In this document: positions 27,401 to 35,005 of the stretch, one piece after another | How positions within the stretch are numbered: the first letter of the stretch is position 1 | Layout of the letters: each line of letters opens with the position of its first letter | Source of the DNA: Treponema sp. OMZ 787 | GTDB taxonomy: Bacteria > Spirochaetota > Spirochaetia > Treponematales > Treponemataceae | Length of the DNA stretch: 64,000 bases | Assembly: GCF_024181225.1 (NCBI RefSeq) | Contig: NZ_CP051198.1 | Span: 248,001 to 312,000 of the forward strand | Direction: 5' to 3' | The notes under the pieces: generated by a model | What the model saw: the letters and a program-made list of their open reading frames with translations, nothing else | What the model was told of the DNA's origin: nothing | Database searches by the model: none | Program-made: the position numbers and the translations under genes

Positions 27401-27434
27401 CCCCGCCCCTAAAAAGGCGGGGTTTTCTTTTTTT
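27401..27434 (+). terminator. Terminator after the TcmP cassette
   Basis: CCCCGCC/GGCGGGG stem with an 8-nt loop and TTTTCTTTTTTT. It isolates the cargo cassette from the late genes that start at 27468. Confidence 0.85.
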
Positions 27435-27467
27435 GTGGTACTATCTTTTTTGTAAGGAGAAGAAAAA

Positions 27468-27941
27468 ATGATAGACACCATATTAAAACAAAATTCAAAA
27501 GGCATGAATAAGGACATAAGAGAAGTCGGCTGCTTTTTTGCAAGTTGTTTGACAATAGCTCAAATGAAAGAAGGCAAAACTCTTACTGTTGAACAATACA
27601 ACAGCCTATGGGAAGCGGCTCATAAGGCGGGCTACATGTATGACAGGCGCGTTATCGTAAGCAATAAGATTATCAATCTTGCCTTTAAGGCTCTCGGCTC
27701 TTCCAAAAGGGCTGTTGAAGTGGGCACCGACAAGGCAGGCTTTTACGGCTGGGTAAAAGCTCAGCCCGATTACATGAGAGTTGATGCCTGTATCGAAAAA
27801 ATAGAACAAGAAGAAGGCTCTATCTATCCTTATCACTTTAGGGTCGTAAACAAGGAAGGAGAACTTCTTTTCGATCCTTACTCCCCGCAAGTTAAAAGGA
27901 AGGCAAGCGAGCATATTATTTGGTACAGGATTGTAGACTAA
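27468..27941 (+). CDS. DUF261-type protein, possible C39-like endolysin
   Basis: 157 aa. The N-terminal REVGCFFASCLTIAQMK recalls the catalytic cysteine region of C39-like papain-fold peptidases. YPYHFRVVNKEGELLFDPYS near the C terminus gives the His and the Asp of a C-H-D triad. I recall DUF261 from Borrelia and Treponema phage-like regions. It occupies the position of the Mu lys gene, directly before small membrane proteins, so a peptidoglycan-cleaving role is plausible. AAGGAGAAG precedes the ATG. Confidence 0.55.
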   Translation: MIDTILKQNSKGMNKDIREVGCFFASCLTIAQMKEGKTLTVEQYNSLWEAAHKAGYMYDRRVIVSNKIINLAFKALGSSKRAVEVGTDKAGFYGWVKAQPDYMRVDACIEKIEQEEGSIYPYHFRVVNKEGELLFDPYSPQVKRKASEHIIWYRIVD

Positions 27942-27974
27942 ACTTAAAATGATTTTTTAGGAGAGAAAAATTTT

Positions 27975-28241
27975 ATGAAGAAAAAGAAAGCTACGGAGCA
28001 ATCAAGACGGGCTATTATAGCCGCTTGTTTTTGGGTTTTTATTCACAGCATTATAAAGGCTCTGTTTCCTGTTTTGGGATTCGGAGAGTACGGGCTTTCG
28101 ATGAGGGAAATCGTTGAATCGGGAGCCTTTATCATAATAGGCTGGGCTCCTGTTTACGGCTCCATCTGGCTTGATAAGGTGTTCGGGCGGAAAGAAGAGG
28201 AAAAGGAAGAGGAGCTAGAAGTTAAAGGCTTTACCGATTAG
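27975..28241 (+). CDS. Small membrane protein, holin candidate
   Basis: 88 aa with two hydrophobic segments (about 13-33 and 46-66), a short linker and a charged Glu/Lys-rich tail. These are class II holin-like traits. It follows the putative endolysin by 33 bp and precedes the spanin-like pair. Role is inferred from topology and position only. Confidence 0.5.
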   Translation: MKKKKATEQSRRAIIAACFWVFIHSIIKALFPVLGFGEYGLSMREIVESGAFIIIGWAPVYGSIWLDKVFGRKEEEKEEELEVKGFTD

Positions 28242-28269
28242 AAAAAAACAAAAAGAACAAGGAGAAAAG

Positions 28270-28719
28270 ATGTGGAGAAAAAGTTTAAGCGTTATTTTAT
28301 TTTTGGTCTTGTTTTCGCAAGTTTGCTTGTTGCCGGTTTTTTCGTTGGAATTAACGGACGAGGAAGCGGAAGCGATCTTGAGCGAAGCGGAATTGATCCT
28401 GAGCGAGTTGAACGCTCTCAAGATAAACTTGACAATGTTGGAAAAATTATCGAGAGAGCAGAAGGAGAAATTGACGAAGCTGGAAGAGAAATTAAAGGGA
28501 GCCTTACAGTCGCTGGAGAAGTCGGGAGCGGACTTGATACAATCGAAAAAGGAATTAGAGCTTGTAAAGACGGAATTACAAACATTGAAGGAAGATATAA
28601 TCGAATTGAACAAATTATACTTGAAGCAAAAGCGAGAAAAGATAATTTGGATGACAGCGGCGATTAGCCTCGGTTTGGCATTTACAGGTTTTATAATTTA
28701 TAAAGAGGTAAGAAGATGA
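28270..28719 (+). CDS. Spanin-like protein, frame 1 (signal peptide, coiled coil, C-terminal TM)
   Basis: 149 aa. A hydrophobic N terminus (SLSVILFLVLFSQVCLLPVFS) acts as signal or anchor. A long Leu/Glu/Lys coiled coil follows (about 28-122), then a transmembrane helix (MTAAISLGLAFTGFIIY) and a basic end. It starts at ATG 28270 and runs over the whole of a second coding frame that starts 2 bp later. It ends 4 bp inside the next gene. The layout recalls unimolecular spanins, but the Cys in SQVC is not a standard lipobox. Codons are rich in TTG/AAG, as if this were the overprinted frame. Confidence 0.6.
   Translation: MWRKSLSVILFLVLFSQVCLLPVFSLELTDEEAEAILSEAELILSELNALKINLTMLEKLSREQKEKLTKLEEKLKGALQSLEKSGADLIQSKKELELVKTELQTLKEDIIELNKLYLKQKREKIIWMTAAISLGLAFTGFIIYKEVRR
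28272..28667 (+). CDS. Spanin-like protein, frame 3 (N-terminal TM, coiled coil), embedded
   Basis: 131 aa starting at GTG 28272 (ATGTG shared start). It has an N-terminal transmembrane helix (YFIFGLVFASLLVAGFFVG) and then a charged helical region (about 48-125), as in inner-membrane spanins (Rz). It lies wholly within the neighbouring frame. Codon use (GAA, ATT, GAT, GGA) looks native for the phage. The AAGGAG at 28259-28264 is 5 nt from the ATG and 7 nt from the GTG, so both starts are served. In Mu the genes after lys are an Rz/Rz1-type pair, which supports this reading. Confidence 0.6.
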   Translation: MEKKFKRYFIFGLVFASLLVAGFFVGINGRGSGSDLERSGIDPERVERSQDKLDNVGKIIERAEGEIDEAGREIKGSLTVAGEVGSGLDTIEKGIRACKDGITNIEGRYNRIEQIILEAKARKDNLDDSGD

Positions 28720-28997
28720 TTGATATTTCGGCAATTGCGCAAGTAGTAGGATTTTTAGTTCAAACTGTAGGGCTTATAACCGTTGCAGTCAGAACGGGTT
28801 CTTGGAAGGGTCAAATAGAAAACCGTGTAGATGCTTTGGAAAAACAGGCAGCACAGACGGTACAGGAACTTTCTTCCGTTGACAAGAGGGTTGACGGCAT
28901 CGAAAAAGAACTATTGAAAATAATGGTCGGAGTTCAAAAAGATATCGAGTATATCAAAAAGACAATCGACAAAGGAAAGGTACCGCCCAATGCCTAG
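28716..28997 (+). CDS. Membrane coiled-coil protein (Mu gp25/DUF2730-like)
   Basis: 93 aa with an N-terminal transmembrane helix (AIAQVVGFLVQTVGLITVAV) and a coiled coil (about 35-85). Overlaps the previous gene by 4 bp and the next by 8 bp. Position between lysis genes and the gp27 homologue is that of Mu gp25. Function unknown. Confidence 0.55.
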   Translation: MIDISAIAQVVGFLVQTVGLITVAVRTGSWKGQIENRVDALEKQAAQTVQELSSVDKRVDGIEKELLKIMVGVQKDIEYIKKTIDKGKVPPNA

Positions 28998-29511
28998 AAA
29001 AAGCAATGTGGAGATGGAAGGAGTCTTAGAGCGGGCTATCAAGCTTCACGAAGAAGAAAACATGACGATTAAAGAAATCGCAGAACTTTTACAAGCCGAA
29101 GGTTTTAGGGTTTCGGCATCGGGAGTTCAAAGGGCTTTAAGGGCTAAAAAGCTGAGCGAAAAAGAATTTCAAAAAAAACTTAAAGACACCGAAATCTTTA
29201 TCGAGGCCACAAAAAACACTCCGGGGCTTCAAATGGCAAAGGCCGGAACCGATATGGCAATGGCCATGCTTTTAACAGAGCTTCAAGGGATGGAAAACTT
29301 AGGCACTCTTACAGACGGAGAAATTATCGATAAGCTTGCCCGAATAGTAAAGGCTCAAAAAGATATTGCAAAACTCACACTCGATTATGAGAAAGGATAT
29401 AAGCAGGGACTATTTAAAGCTAAGGAAGAAATCGAAAAGGCTGTAAAGGCCGGAGGCATTTCAGGAGAAACGGCTGCCGGCATAAAAAAAGAATTGGGGC
29501 TTGATGTATGA
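28990..29511 (+). CDS. Mu gp27-like small terminase (DUF3486)
   Basis: 173 aa. The N-terminal helix-turn-helix (MTIKEIAELLQAEGFRVSAS) followed by long helices matches DUF3486, proposed small packaging subunit of Mu-like phages. It overlaps the large terminase gene by 4 bp (ATGA), which fits a packaging pair. Confidence 0.78.
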   Translation: MPRKSNVEMEGVLERAIKLHEEENMTIKEIAELLQAEGFRVSASGVQRALRAKKLSEKEFQKKLKDTEIFIEATKNTPGLQMAKAGTDMAMAMLLTELQGMENLGTLTDGEIIDKLARIVKAQKDIAKLTLDYEKGYKQGLFKAKEEIEKAVKAGGISGETAAGIKKELGLDV

Positions 29512-30971
29512 AAGAGGATATAAACTTAAAAGAAGTTTTATTGCCTTATCAAATAAAATGGCTTAACGATAAAAGCAGTTTAAGGCTGTGGGAAAAATCC
29601 AGACGAATAGGGGCGAGCTTTACCCTTTCTCTTGAAGCTGTCTTAAACGGAATGACCGCGGACGGAAAAAATACCTATTATCTATCTTACAATAAAGACA
29701 TGACACGGCAGTTTATAAAGGATGCCGCTTATTGGTGCTCCCGCTTACAGGTTACGGCCGAAATGTATGAAGAGGTTATCGTAACGGAAGAAAGAAAAGA
29801 CATAACCGTATTTAGAATAAAGCTTGCAAGCGGTAAAGAAATAGCAGCCCTTCCAAGTGTAGAGTATGCCCTGAGGTCTAAGCAGGGAGACGTAATCCTT
29901 GATGAAGCAGCCTTCGTTGATGACTTTGAAGGCATTAAAAAGGCAGCCTTGGCTCTTTTAATTTGGGGTGGGGCTTTTAGTATACTTTCAACCCATAACG
30001 GCGACGATAACCCTTTTAATCTTTTTATCAAAAAAATAAAACGGGGAGAAGAAAAAGACTGGAGCCTTCACCATACCACTTTTGACAAGGCCGTAAAAGA
30101 AGGGCTTTACAAAAAGATTTGTGAAAGTCAAAAAATCGCATGGAGCGAAGAAAACGAAAAAGCCTTTGTTGAAAGAGTTTACAGTATTTATAAAGACAAC
30201 GCAGATGAAGAGCTCAGGTGTATTCCTGTAAGATCAGGAACAAGATACTTTCCAAGACTCCTATTGGATGCCTGCCTTGATGAAACCATTACGATTGCAA
30301 GAAAAGCCTTTGAGGATAATTTTTTAAACGAAAAAAAGCACAAAAAAGAAAGGGGAGTTTTAAAGTTTTTTAAAAACGAAATAGCCGATGATCTTCGCCT
30401 GATAGAAGGCTCAGCTTTTTTCGGATTCGACTTCGGCCGCTCAGGAGATTTATCGGTTATATGGCTTATCGAAAAATGCGGTGAAGAATTTTTAACTCGA
30501 ATTATAATAGAACTTAGAAACTGGCCCTTTGATGAGCAATACCAATTATTGACTTTAATATTGGATAACTTAAAAAGCCTTAAAGGCGGAAAATGCGATG
30601 CAAGAGGAAACGGACAAATGCTTTCAGAAAAACTGGAAACAGAGTATCCGGGGATTGTAGAGCAGGTAATGATAAGCAATGCTTGGTACAGCAGAATAAT
30701 GCCATTATTAAAATCAAGCCTTGAAGAAAAAAACTTTACGGTTCCTTCCGATGAGTATATACTAAGCGATTTTTCCGTAGTGCAGATTGTAAAAGGAATC
30801 CCTAAAATTGCAGAGCGGACAAATGAGGGTGTGAGAAAAACACAAAGGCATGGAGACACGGCCGTGGCTGCTGCCCTTTGTTTGGATGCCGCCTTGGAAG
30901 AAGGAGAAGAAGCGGCTCCATATATCGCAGAAGCTCATCCTCAAGATGTTAGTATGTTCGTAGGCTATTAA
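29508..30971 (+). CDS. Terminase large subunit (Mu gp28-like)
   Basis: 487 aa packaging motor. The N-terminal ATPase has a variant Walker A WEKSRRIGAS (about 28-37), as in terminases, and Walker B DVILDEAAFVDD (about 128-139). STHNGDDN is the coupling motif. The C-terminal RNase H-like nuclease starts with FFGFDFGRSGDLS (about 304-316), and the last Asp lies in HGDTAVAAAL near the end. Length fits Mu gp28. It is upstream of the portal gene by 11 bp. Confidence 0.9.
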   Translation: MKEDINLKEVLLPYQIKWLNDKSSLRLWEKSRRIGASFTLSLEAVLNGMTADGKNTYYLSYNKDMTRQFIKDAAYWCSRLQVTAEMYEEVIVTEERKDITVFRIKLASGKEIAALPSVEYALRSKQGDVILDEAAFVDDFEGIKKAALALLIWGGAFSILSTHNGDDNPFNLFIKKIKRGEEKDWSLHHTTFDKAVKEGLYKKICESQKIAWSEENEKAFVERVYSIYKDNADEELRCIPVRSGTRYFPRLLLDACLDETITIARKAFEDNFLNEKKHKKERGVLKFFKNEIADDLRLIEGSAFFGFDFGRSGDLSVIWLIEKCGEEFLTRIIIELRNWPFDEQYQLLTLILDNLKSLKGGKCDARGNGQMLSEKLETEYPGIVEQVMISNAWYSRIMPLLKSSLEEKNFTVPSDEYILSDFSVVQIVKGIPKIAERTNEGVRKTQRHGDTAVAAALCLDAALEEGEEAAPYIAEAHPQDVSMFVGY

Positions 30972-30982
30972 AGAGGGATTTT

Positions 30983-32218
30983 ATGTTTGGTAAAAGTAAG
31001 GTAAACGAAAAAGAACTATTGAGCTCGGTAATCGACTTGACAGGCTTTAGATCGATATTAGCTCATCTTGACGAAACGAGCGATTGGCTATCCGATACAA
31101 GACAGAGCTTAAACATATTTAACGACATGCTGAACGATGCAAGGGTTGGAAGTTTGGTAGAAAACAGGCAGGACAAGGTATTGCGCCTTGACATGGGACA
31201 GGTTGACGGAAAAAACGAAACTCTTAATGAAGCTGCCCGTCATTATATAACTTTTAATAAACTTCAAGAATTGGGCCTGCAGCTTTTAAATGCCCTTCCC
31301 TACGGAATAGCGGTGAGCGAAATTGTTTGGAAAAAAGAAAACGGCCTTTTTGTTCCCGAAAAGTTTATACCCGTTCCACGCTCTTTAATCGGTTTTAAAA
31401 AAGGCTTTGATCAAGGAGACAGGTACACTCCCTATCTTTTACCCGATTATATCCCGTTAAGCGATCCTTATAAATTTATTGTTCACAGAAACGACAGAGG
31501 TACAGGAAGCGTATCGGGAGTAAGCATCTTGCGCCGTGTCTATTGGCCTTGGCAGTTTAAAAAACTGGGCTTTAAGTTTTGGACGATGGCCGCAGAAAGA
31601 ATAGGGGTTCCGAGTATCTTGGCAATTTTTGAAACCAAGACCGATGCAGAGGCTGTAAAAAGGGCAAACATATTGGCGGACATCTTGCACAAGATAAGAT
31701 CGGGCTCAAGCCTTGCTTTAGGAAACGTAAAAGACGTTAAGTATTTAAATGCCGAAGGAGCTATAAAAGATTTTGATGTTTTAATTGCGGTATGCAATAC
31801 CGAAATTTCTTACGGACTTACAGGCCAAAGTCTTACTACAAACGAAGCCCAATACGGTACAAGGGCTAATGCCGTTTTACATGATGACACCTTTGCGGCC
31901 GTTATAAGTAAGGACGCTCAAAATCTTCAAAGCTCAATACAAAATCTTTATAACCGCTTTTGCGAATTAAACTGGCCCGGTGAAGAACCTATCGGCTTTG
32001 AAATCGATGCAGGAGAATACGCCTCTTGGGAAATGGTAACCAAGGCCATAGAGTTAGGAGTTCCCGTTTCCAAAAAAGCCTTGTATGACAGACACAAACT
32101 CCCTGAGCCTGAAAATGAAGAAGACAGCTTTGTCTCCGATAGGCTTATAAGAAGCGATGATGAAGCTTCTCTTGATTTTTCGGATAACGTAAAAAAAAAA
32201 GAACTCATATTTTTCTAA
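30983..32218 (+). CDS. Portal protein (Mu gp29-like, DUF935), short
   Basis: 411 aa; Mu gp29 has about 510. It has the DUF935 signature (FNDMLNDARVGSLVENRQDK, LPYGIAVSEIVWK, FIVHRND, AAERIGVPSILAIFE). The C-terminal portion is missing and seems to be encoded at the start of the next frame. At 32191-32200 is a run of ten As; in the portal phase it includes the slippery heptamer A AAA AAA (32191-32197). A -1 shift there continues directly into the MuF frame, which is open from 32188. Portal likely exists alone and as a portal-MuF fusion. Confidence 0.85.
   Translation: MFGKSKVNEKELLSSVIDLTGFRSILAHLDETSDWLSDTRQSLNIFNDMLNDARVGSLVENRQDKVLRLDMGQVDGKNETLNEAARHYITFNKLQELGLQLLNALPYGIAVSEIVWKKENGLFVPEKFIPVPRSLIGFKKGFDQGDRYTPYLLPDYIPLSDPYKFIVHRNDRGTGSVSGVSILRRVYWPWQFKKLGFKFWTMAAERIGVPSILAIFETKTDAEAVKRANILADILHKIRSGSSLALGNVKDVKYLNAEGAIKDFDVLIAVCNTEISYGLTGQSLTTNEAQYGTRANAVLHDDTFAAVISKDAQNLQSSIQNLYNRFCELNWPGEEPIGFEIDAGEYASWEMVTKAIELGVPVSKKALYDRHKLPEPENEEDSFVSDRLIRSDDEASLDFSDNVKKKELIFF
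32191..32197 (+). other. Candidate -1 frameshift site joining portal and MuF
   Basis: A AAA AAA in the portal phase within an A10 run. Zero frame gives KKKELIFF then stop; the -1 frame gives KKRTHIFLNEKRER and stays open into MuF. A single-base indel in the run, or a sequencing error, would also explain it. Confidence 0.55.
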
Positions 32219-32280
32219 ATGAAAAAAGAGAAAGGCTAAGAAAAGAAAATGCAGAGCTTAATTCTTTTTGCGATGCAGGC

Positions 32281-33687
32281 TTGGTAAGATTTAAAAGTTT
32301 TATAAAAGAAGTTTTAAAAGATTATTTAAAAAACTTAAAAGAAGCTTTAAAGAATGAAAAACTTAACCCCGAAAAAATAAAAAATTTATCTTTTGAAAGA
32401 AGCGGTAATAAAGGCCTTATCCGACTTTCCGAAAATCTAATACAAGGCTCCCTTCTTTTGGGCTGTTTACATGCAATGACTCAAAAAAGAGGAGAAAAAG
32501 AATTTGCAGACGATTCGGGCTCTTCCGTTTTGATTGAAGAAGAAAATTTATCTTTTGATGAGGCCGTGAATTTTTTGAGGGCAAAGCTCCCGATGAAAAA
32601 AGACGAATGGCTTAGCTTAGAGCCCAAGCTAAGGTTTAGGGCTTTTACGGTTGCAAAATTAAGCGAGGCGGATTTTATCGAAACCGTAAAGGGAAGACTT
32701 GCCCTTGCCGTAGAAAAAAATGAAAGTATATTAGACTCGTGGAAAGACATTGAAGAGATGACCGAAGATTGGGGCGAAAAGTTTACGCCCCGCTATTGGG
32801 AAACGGTTTACCGCACCAATGTACAGAGTGCTTACAATGCAGGCCGTCTTATGCAACATAAAAACAATATGCCGCCTGCGTGGGAGCTTTTATTTGTGGA
32901 AGATAAAAGACAAAGCGATATTTGTAGAGGTTTAACCTTTATAACCGGAAACGGTAAGGCCTTACATAAGGATCATCCATTTTGGAAAACCTACGGCTTT
33001 CCGCCCTATCATTTTAATTGCAGAACGACCTTTAGGGCCGTTTACGATTTTGAGATAGGACACGGTATTGAAATTGAAAACACACCGATGAAAGAAATCG
33101 GAAAAAACTTTAAGCCTCAAAAAGGCTTCGGAGGCAACCCGATTGAAAAGGAAAGCTGGTGGAAGATTACCCCTGAAATGATTGCAAGGGCCGATAGGTA
33201 CGGCATTACAGCGGATATAGTTGCTCAGGCGGGAGAGTTTGATATGCAAAGCTACTACCCCGAATTATTACAAAATTATGAGAGCATACACAAAGGCAAA
33301 AAGGGAGGTTATGTACAAAAGGCGGCTAATTCAAAGCATAACCCGGAAGAAATTGCATCGGCTAAAAGACTTGCGGATGAGGGCCACAAGGTTTATTTAT
33401 TGCCTCGTTCTGATTCTGCTTCAAGCCCCGATATGATTATTGATGATGAAATAGGTGAGATGAAACACATTGACACTATAAAAAGAGGTACTATAAGAGA
33501 ACATATCCGCAAGGGTGGAGATAGACAAAGAGCTCGAATCTTATATATTCAAATTCAATCACAAAAACAAAAAGAGCGACTGCTTCAGATAGTAAAAGAA
33601 GAAATATTAGACTTGCCTATACAAACAATTTTGCTAGATTATAAAGGAAGTATTATAAAATACGCAAGAAACTTTTTCTTAAAATAA
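32281..33687 (+). CDS. MuF-like minor head protein with C-terminal toxin-like nuclease domain
   Basis: 468 aa from TTG 32281, which has no ribosome site; the frame is open from 32188. Residues 1-65 look like the end of a DUF935 portal. Residues ~90-260 are MuF (WETVYRTNVQSAYNAGRL; FVEDKRQSDICR; FPPYHFNCRTTFRAVY). Residues ~345-468 are unrelated: EIASAKRLADEGHKVYLLP, then SSPDMIIDDEIGEMKHI, resembling CdiA-C-type tRNA-nuclease toxins. Candidate catalytic residues are Asp384, Glu393 and Lys395. MuF toxins of temperate phages are a known polymorphic-toxin class. No immunity gene is seen downstream. Confidence 0.75.
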   Translation: MVRFKSFIKEVLKDYLKNLKEALKNEKLNPEKIKNLSFERSGNKGLIRLSENLIQGSLLLGCLHAMTQKRGEKEFADDSGSSVLIEEENLSFDEAVNFLRAKLPMKKDEWLSLEPKLRFRAFTVAKLSEADFIETVKGRLALAVEKNESILDSWKDIEEMTEDWGEKFTPRYWETVYRTNVQSAYNAGRLMQHKNNMPPAWELLFVEDKRQSDICRGLTFITGNGKALHKDHPFWKTYGFPPYHFNCRTTFRAVYDFEIGHGIEIENTPMKEIGKNFKPQKGFGGNPIEKESWWKITPEMIARADRYGITADIVAQAGEFDMQSYYPELLQNYESIHKGKKGGYVQKAANSKHNPEEIASAKRLADEGHKVYLLPRSDSASSPDMIIDDEIGEMKHIDTIKRGTIREHIRKGGDRQRARILYIQIQSQKQKERLLQIVKEEILDLPIQTILLDYKGSIIKYARNFFLK

Positions 33688-33766
33688 ATAAAAGGAGTCC
33701 TGCCCATCTTCGCTATAAGCTACTTGGACACAACTCCTTTATAAAACAGCATAGCAATCTGCCGTT
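33683..33766 (-). ncRNA. GATTGCT-loop small RNA unit, prophage copy 1
   Basis: Minus-strand promoter TTGACA (33800-33795), 16 bp, TATAAT (33778-33773). The predicted RNA begins near 33766 and has a 5' hairpin CGGCA-GATTGCTA-TGCTG. A GGAGT...ACTCC stem with TTTTATTTATTTT follows, ending at about 33683 over the stop codon of the MuF-toxin gene. Over about 120 bp it closely matches the unit at 57343-57445. RNA existence is inferred from promoter, structure and conservation. Confidence 0.6.
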
Positions 33767-33862
33767 ATCTTTATTATATCACAGTCCTGTAAATTGTCAA
33801 GACTTAAAAAAAAGATTTTTCCTGATAAAGCCCTCTTTTATTTTTATTCTGCTATTATGTTT

Positions 33863-33957
33863 TTTAAGCGGATAGTCGGTAGATTGCTGTTCCGAATGCT
33901 CATAATAGAGCTGCTCCTTTTGGCGGTTTTAGGGGAAACCTTAAGACCGCCTTTTTT
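33863..33957 (+). ncRNA. GATTGCT-loop small RNA unit, prophage copy 2 (divergent)
   Basis: CGGTAGATTGCT (33877-33888) followed by CCG repeats the 5' loop of the minus-strand units. A strong terminator GGCGGT/ACCGCC (33922-33951) with TTTTTT ends it. A TATTAT -10 lies at 33853-33858; no good -35 is seen. It is divergent from copy 1. The stretch from 33958 to 34180 holds no gene; only the palindrome at 34022 stands out. Confidence 0.5.
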
Positions 33958-34021
33958 ATAATGTCTTTTTATCTTAAAACCCATACCCCGATATAGTTAA
34001 AACCGCCCCTGATTTGAAAAA

Positions 34022-34033
34022 TACACCGGTGTA
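34022..34033. promoter_or_regulatory. Perfect 12-bp palindrome before the sigma factor gene
   Basis: TACACCGGTGTA, about 150 bp before the sigma gene, in AT-rich DNA. Could be an operator for the sigma/methylase cassette; no promoter is clear beside it. Confidence 0.35.
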
Positions 34034-34180
34034 CACGGGGGTATATAGCTTTTTTGGTAAGATTTGACGGGGAAAGGTAAGAATGGCTTATTTTTAAAAA
34101 GAAACGGCAAAAGAAAACAGCCAAAGCCCCCTCCAAGAACAGCAAAAAAAAGCAGGGACAGGTTGTAAAATCTTTAGACT

Positions 34181-34954
34181 ATGGAGAAGGCACAAGACTT
34201 GTTAGAAAAAGAGCTTTTTTTACTTTATAAAAAAACTAAGAGTCAAAAGATAAGGGATATTATTATTAAAAAAAATATTGATCTTCCCGCAATAATCGTT
34301 AAACGTCATCTAAAAAAATGCTTAAAATCAAAGGATATAAAAGACCTTATCGCTTACGGGTATATAGGGCTTATAGACGCTATAGAAAAATTTGATGCAG
34401 ATAAAAATTTAAAATTTTGCACTTATGCCAATCAAAGAATTTTAGGAAGTATTTTAGACGGTATAAGAAAAGAAGATGAGCTTCCTCGAACCGTAAGGGC
34501 TAAAGAAATGCTTATAGAAAAAACTGTTTGGGAGTTAAGCAAAAGCAAAGGACGTGTTATAACAAAAAAAGAAGCGGCCCGATTTTTAAAAATAAAAAAT
34601 CTTAAGGCTGATGAGATTCTTATACAGACAGAAAGACAGCGAGGAAAAGTATCGATAGATTTACCCATAGACGAGAACCTTTATATTAAAGATACGATTA
34701 AGGCTCCCGATTCTTTTACACCCGATTATATTTTTGAAAGGAATGAAAGGACTCGATCCGTTTTTAAAGCAATAAACTCTTTATCGGAGAGAGAAAGAAA
34801 AATTATAAAGCTTTACTTTTTTAAGGATTATAAATATAAAGCAATAGACCAAAGGTTTAACATCACAGAGCAAGCAGTCGGCCAAACATTATATAAGGCA
34901 AAACTAAAAATCGAAAAATCTCTTAATGAAGATAAAAATTTTTGTTTAAGATAA
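34181..34954 (+). CDS. Phage-encoded sigma-70 family factor (FliA-like)
   Basis: 257 aa. Region 2 is seen in DLIAYGYIGLIDAIEKFDAD and FCTYANQRILGSILDGIRKED (about 57-105), closest in style to FliA/sigma-28. Region 3 is KGRVITKKEAARFLKIK. Region 4 is NSLSERERKIIKLYFFKDYKYKAI with an HTH (ITEQAVGQTLYKAKLKI). It would redirect RNA polymerase, presumably to phage late or cargo promoters. It lies within the structural gene block with a 490-bp gene-free gap before it and a methylase gene 51 bp after. Confidence 0.85.
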   Translation: MEKAQDLLEKELFLLYKKTKSQKIRDIIIKKNIDLPAIIVKRHLKKCLKSKDIKDLIAYGYIGLIDAIEKFDADKNLKFCTYANQRILGSILDGIRKEDELPRTVRAKEMLIEKTVWELSKSKGRVITKKEAARFLKIKNLKADEILIQTERQRGKVSIDLPIDENLYIKDTIKAPDSFTPDYIFERNERTRSVFKAINSLSERERKIIKLYFFKDYKYKAIDQRFNITEQAVGQTLYKAKLKIEKSLNEDKNFCLR

Positions 34955-35005
34955 AGTGCTCCCGTCAAAGCCGGAAATGTAAATATAGCGTGTATCTTTT
35001 TAGGT

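Noticed and set aside
33260-33436. A second small gene overlapping the toxin region in another frame.
   Set aside because: Shadow frame with no ribosome site or domain.
33690-33770. Immunity gene for the MuF toxin.
   Set aside because: No open frame of suitable size follows; the region holds promoter and hairpins instead.
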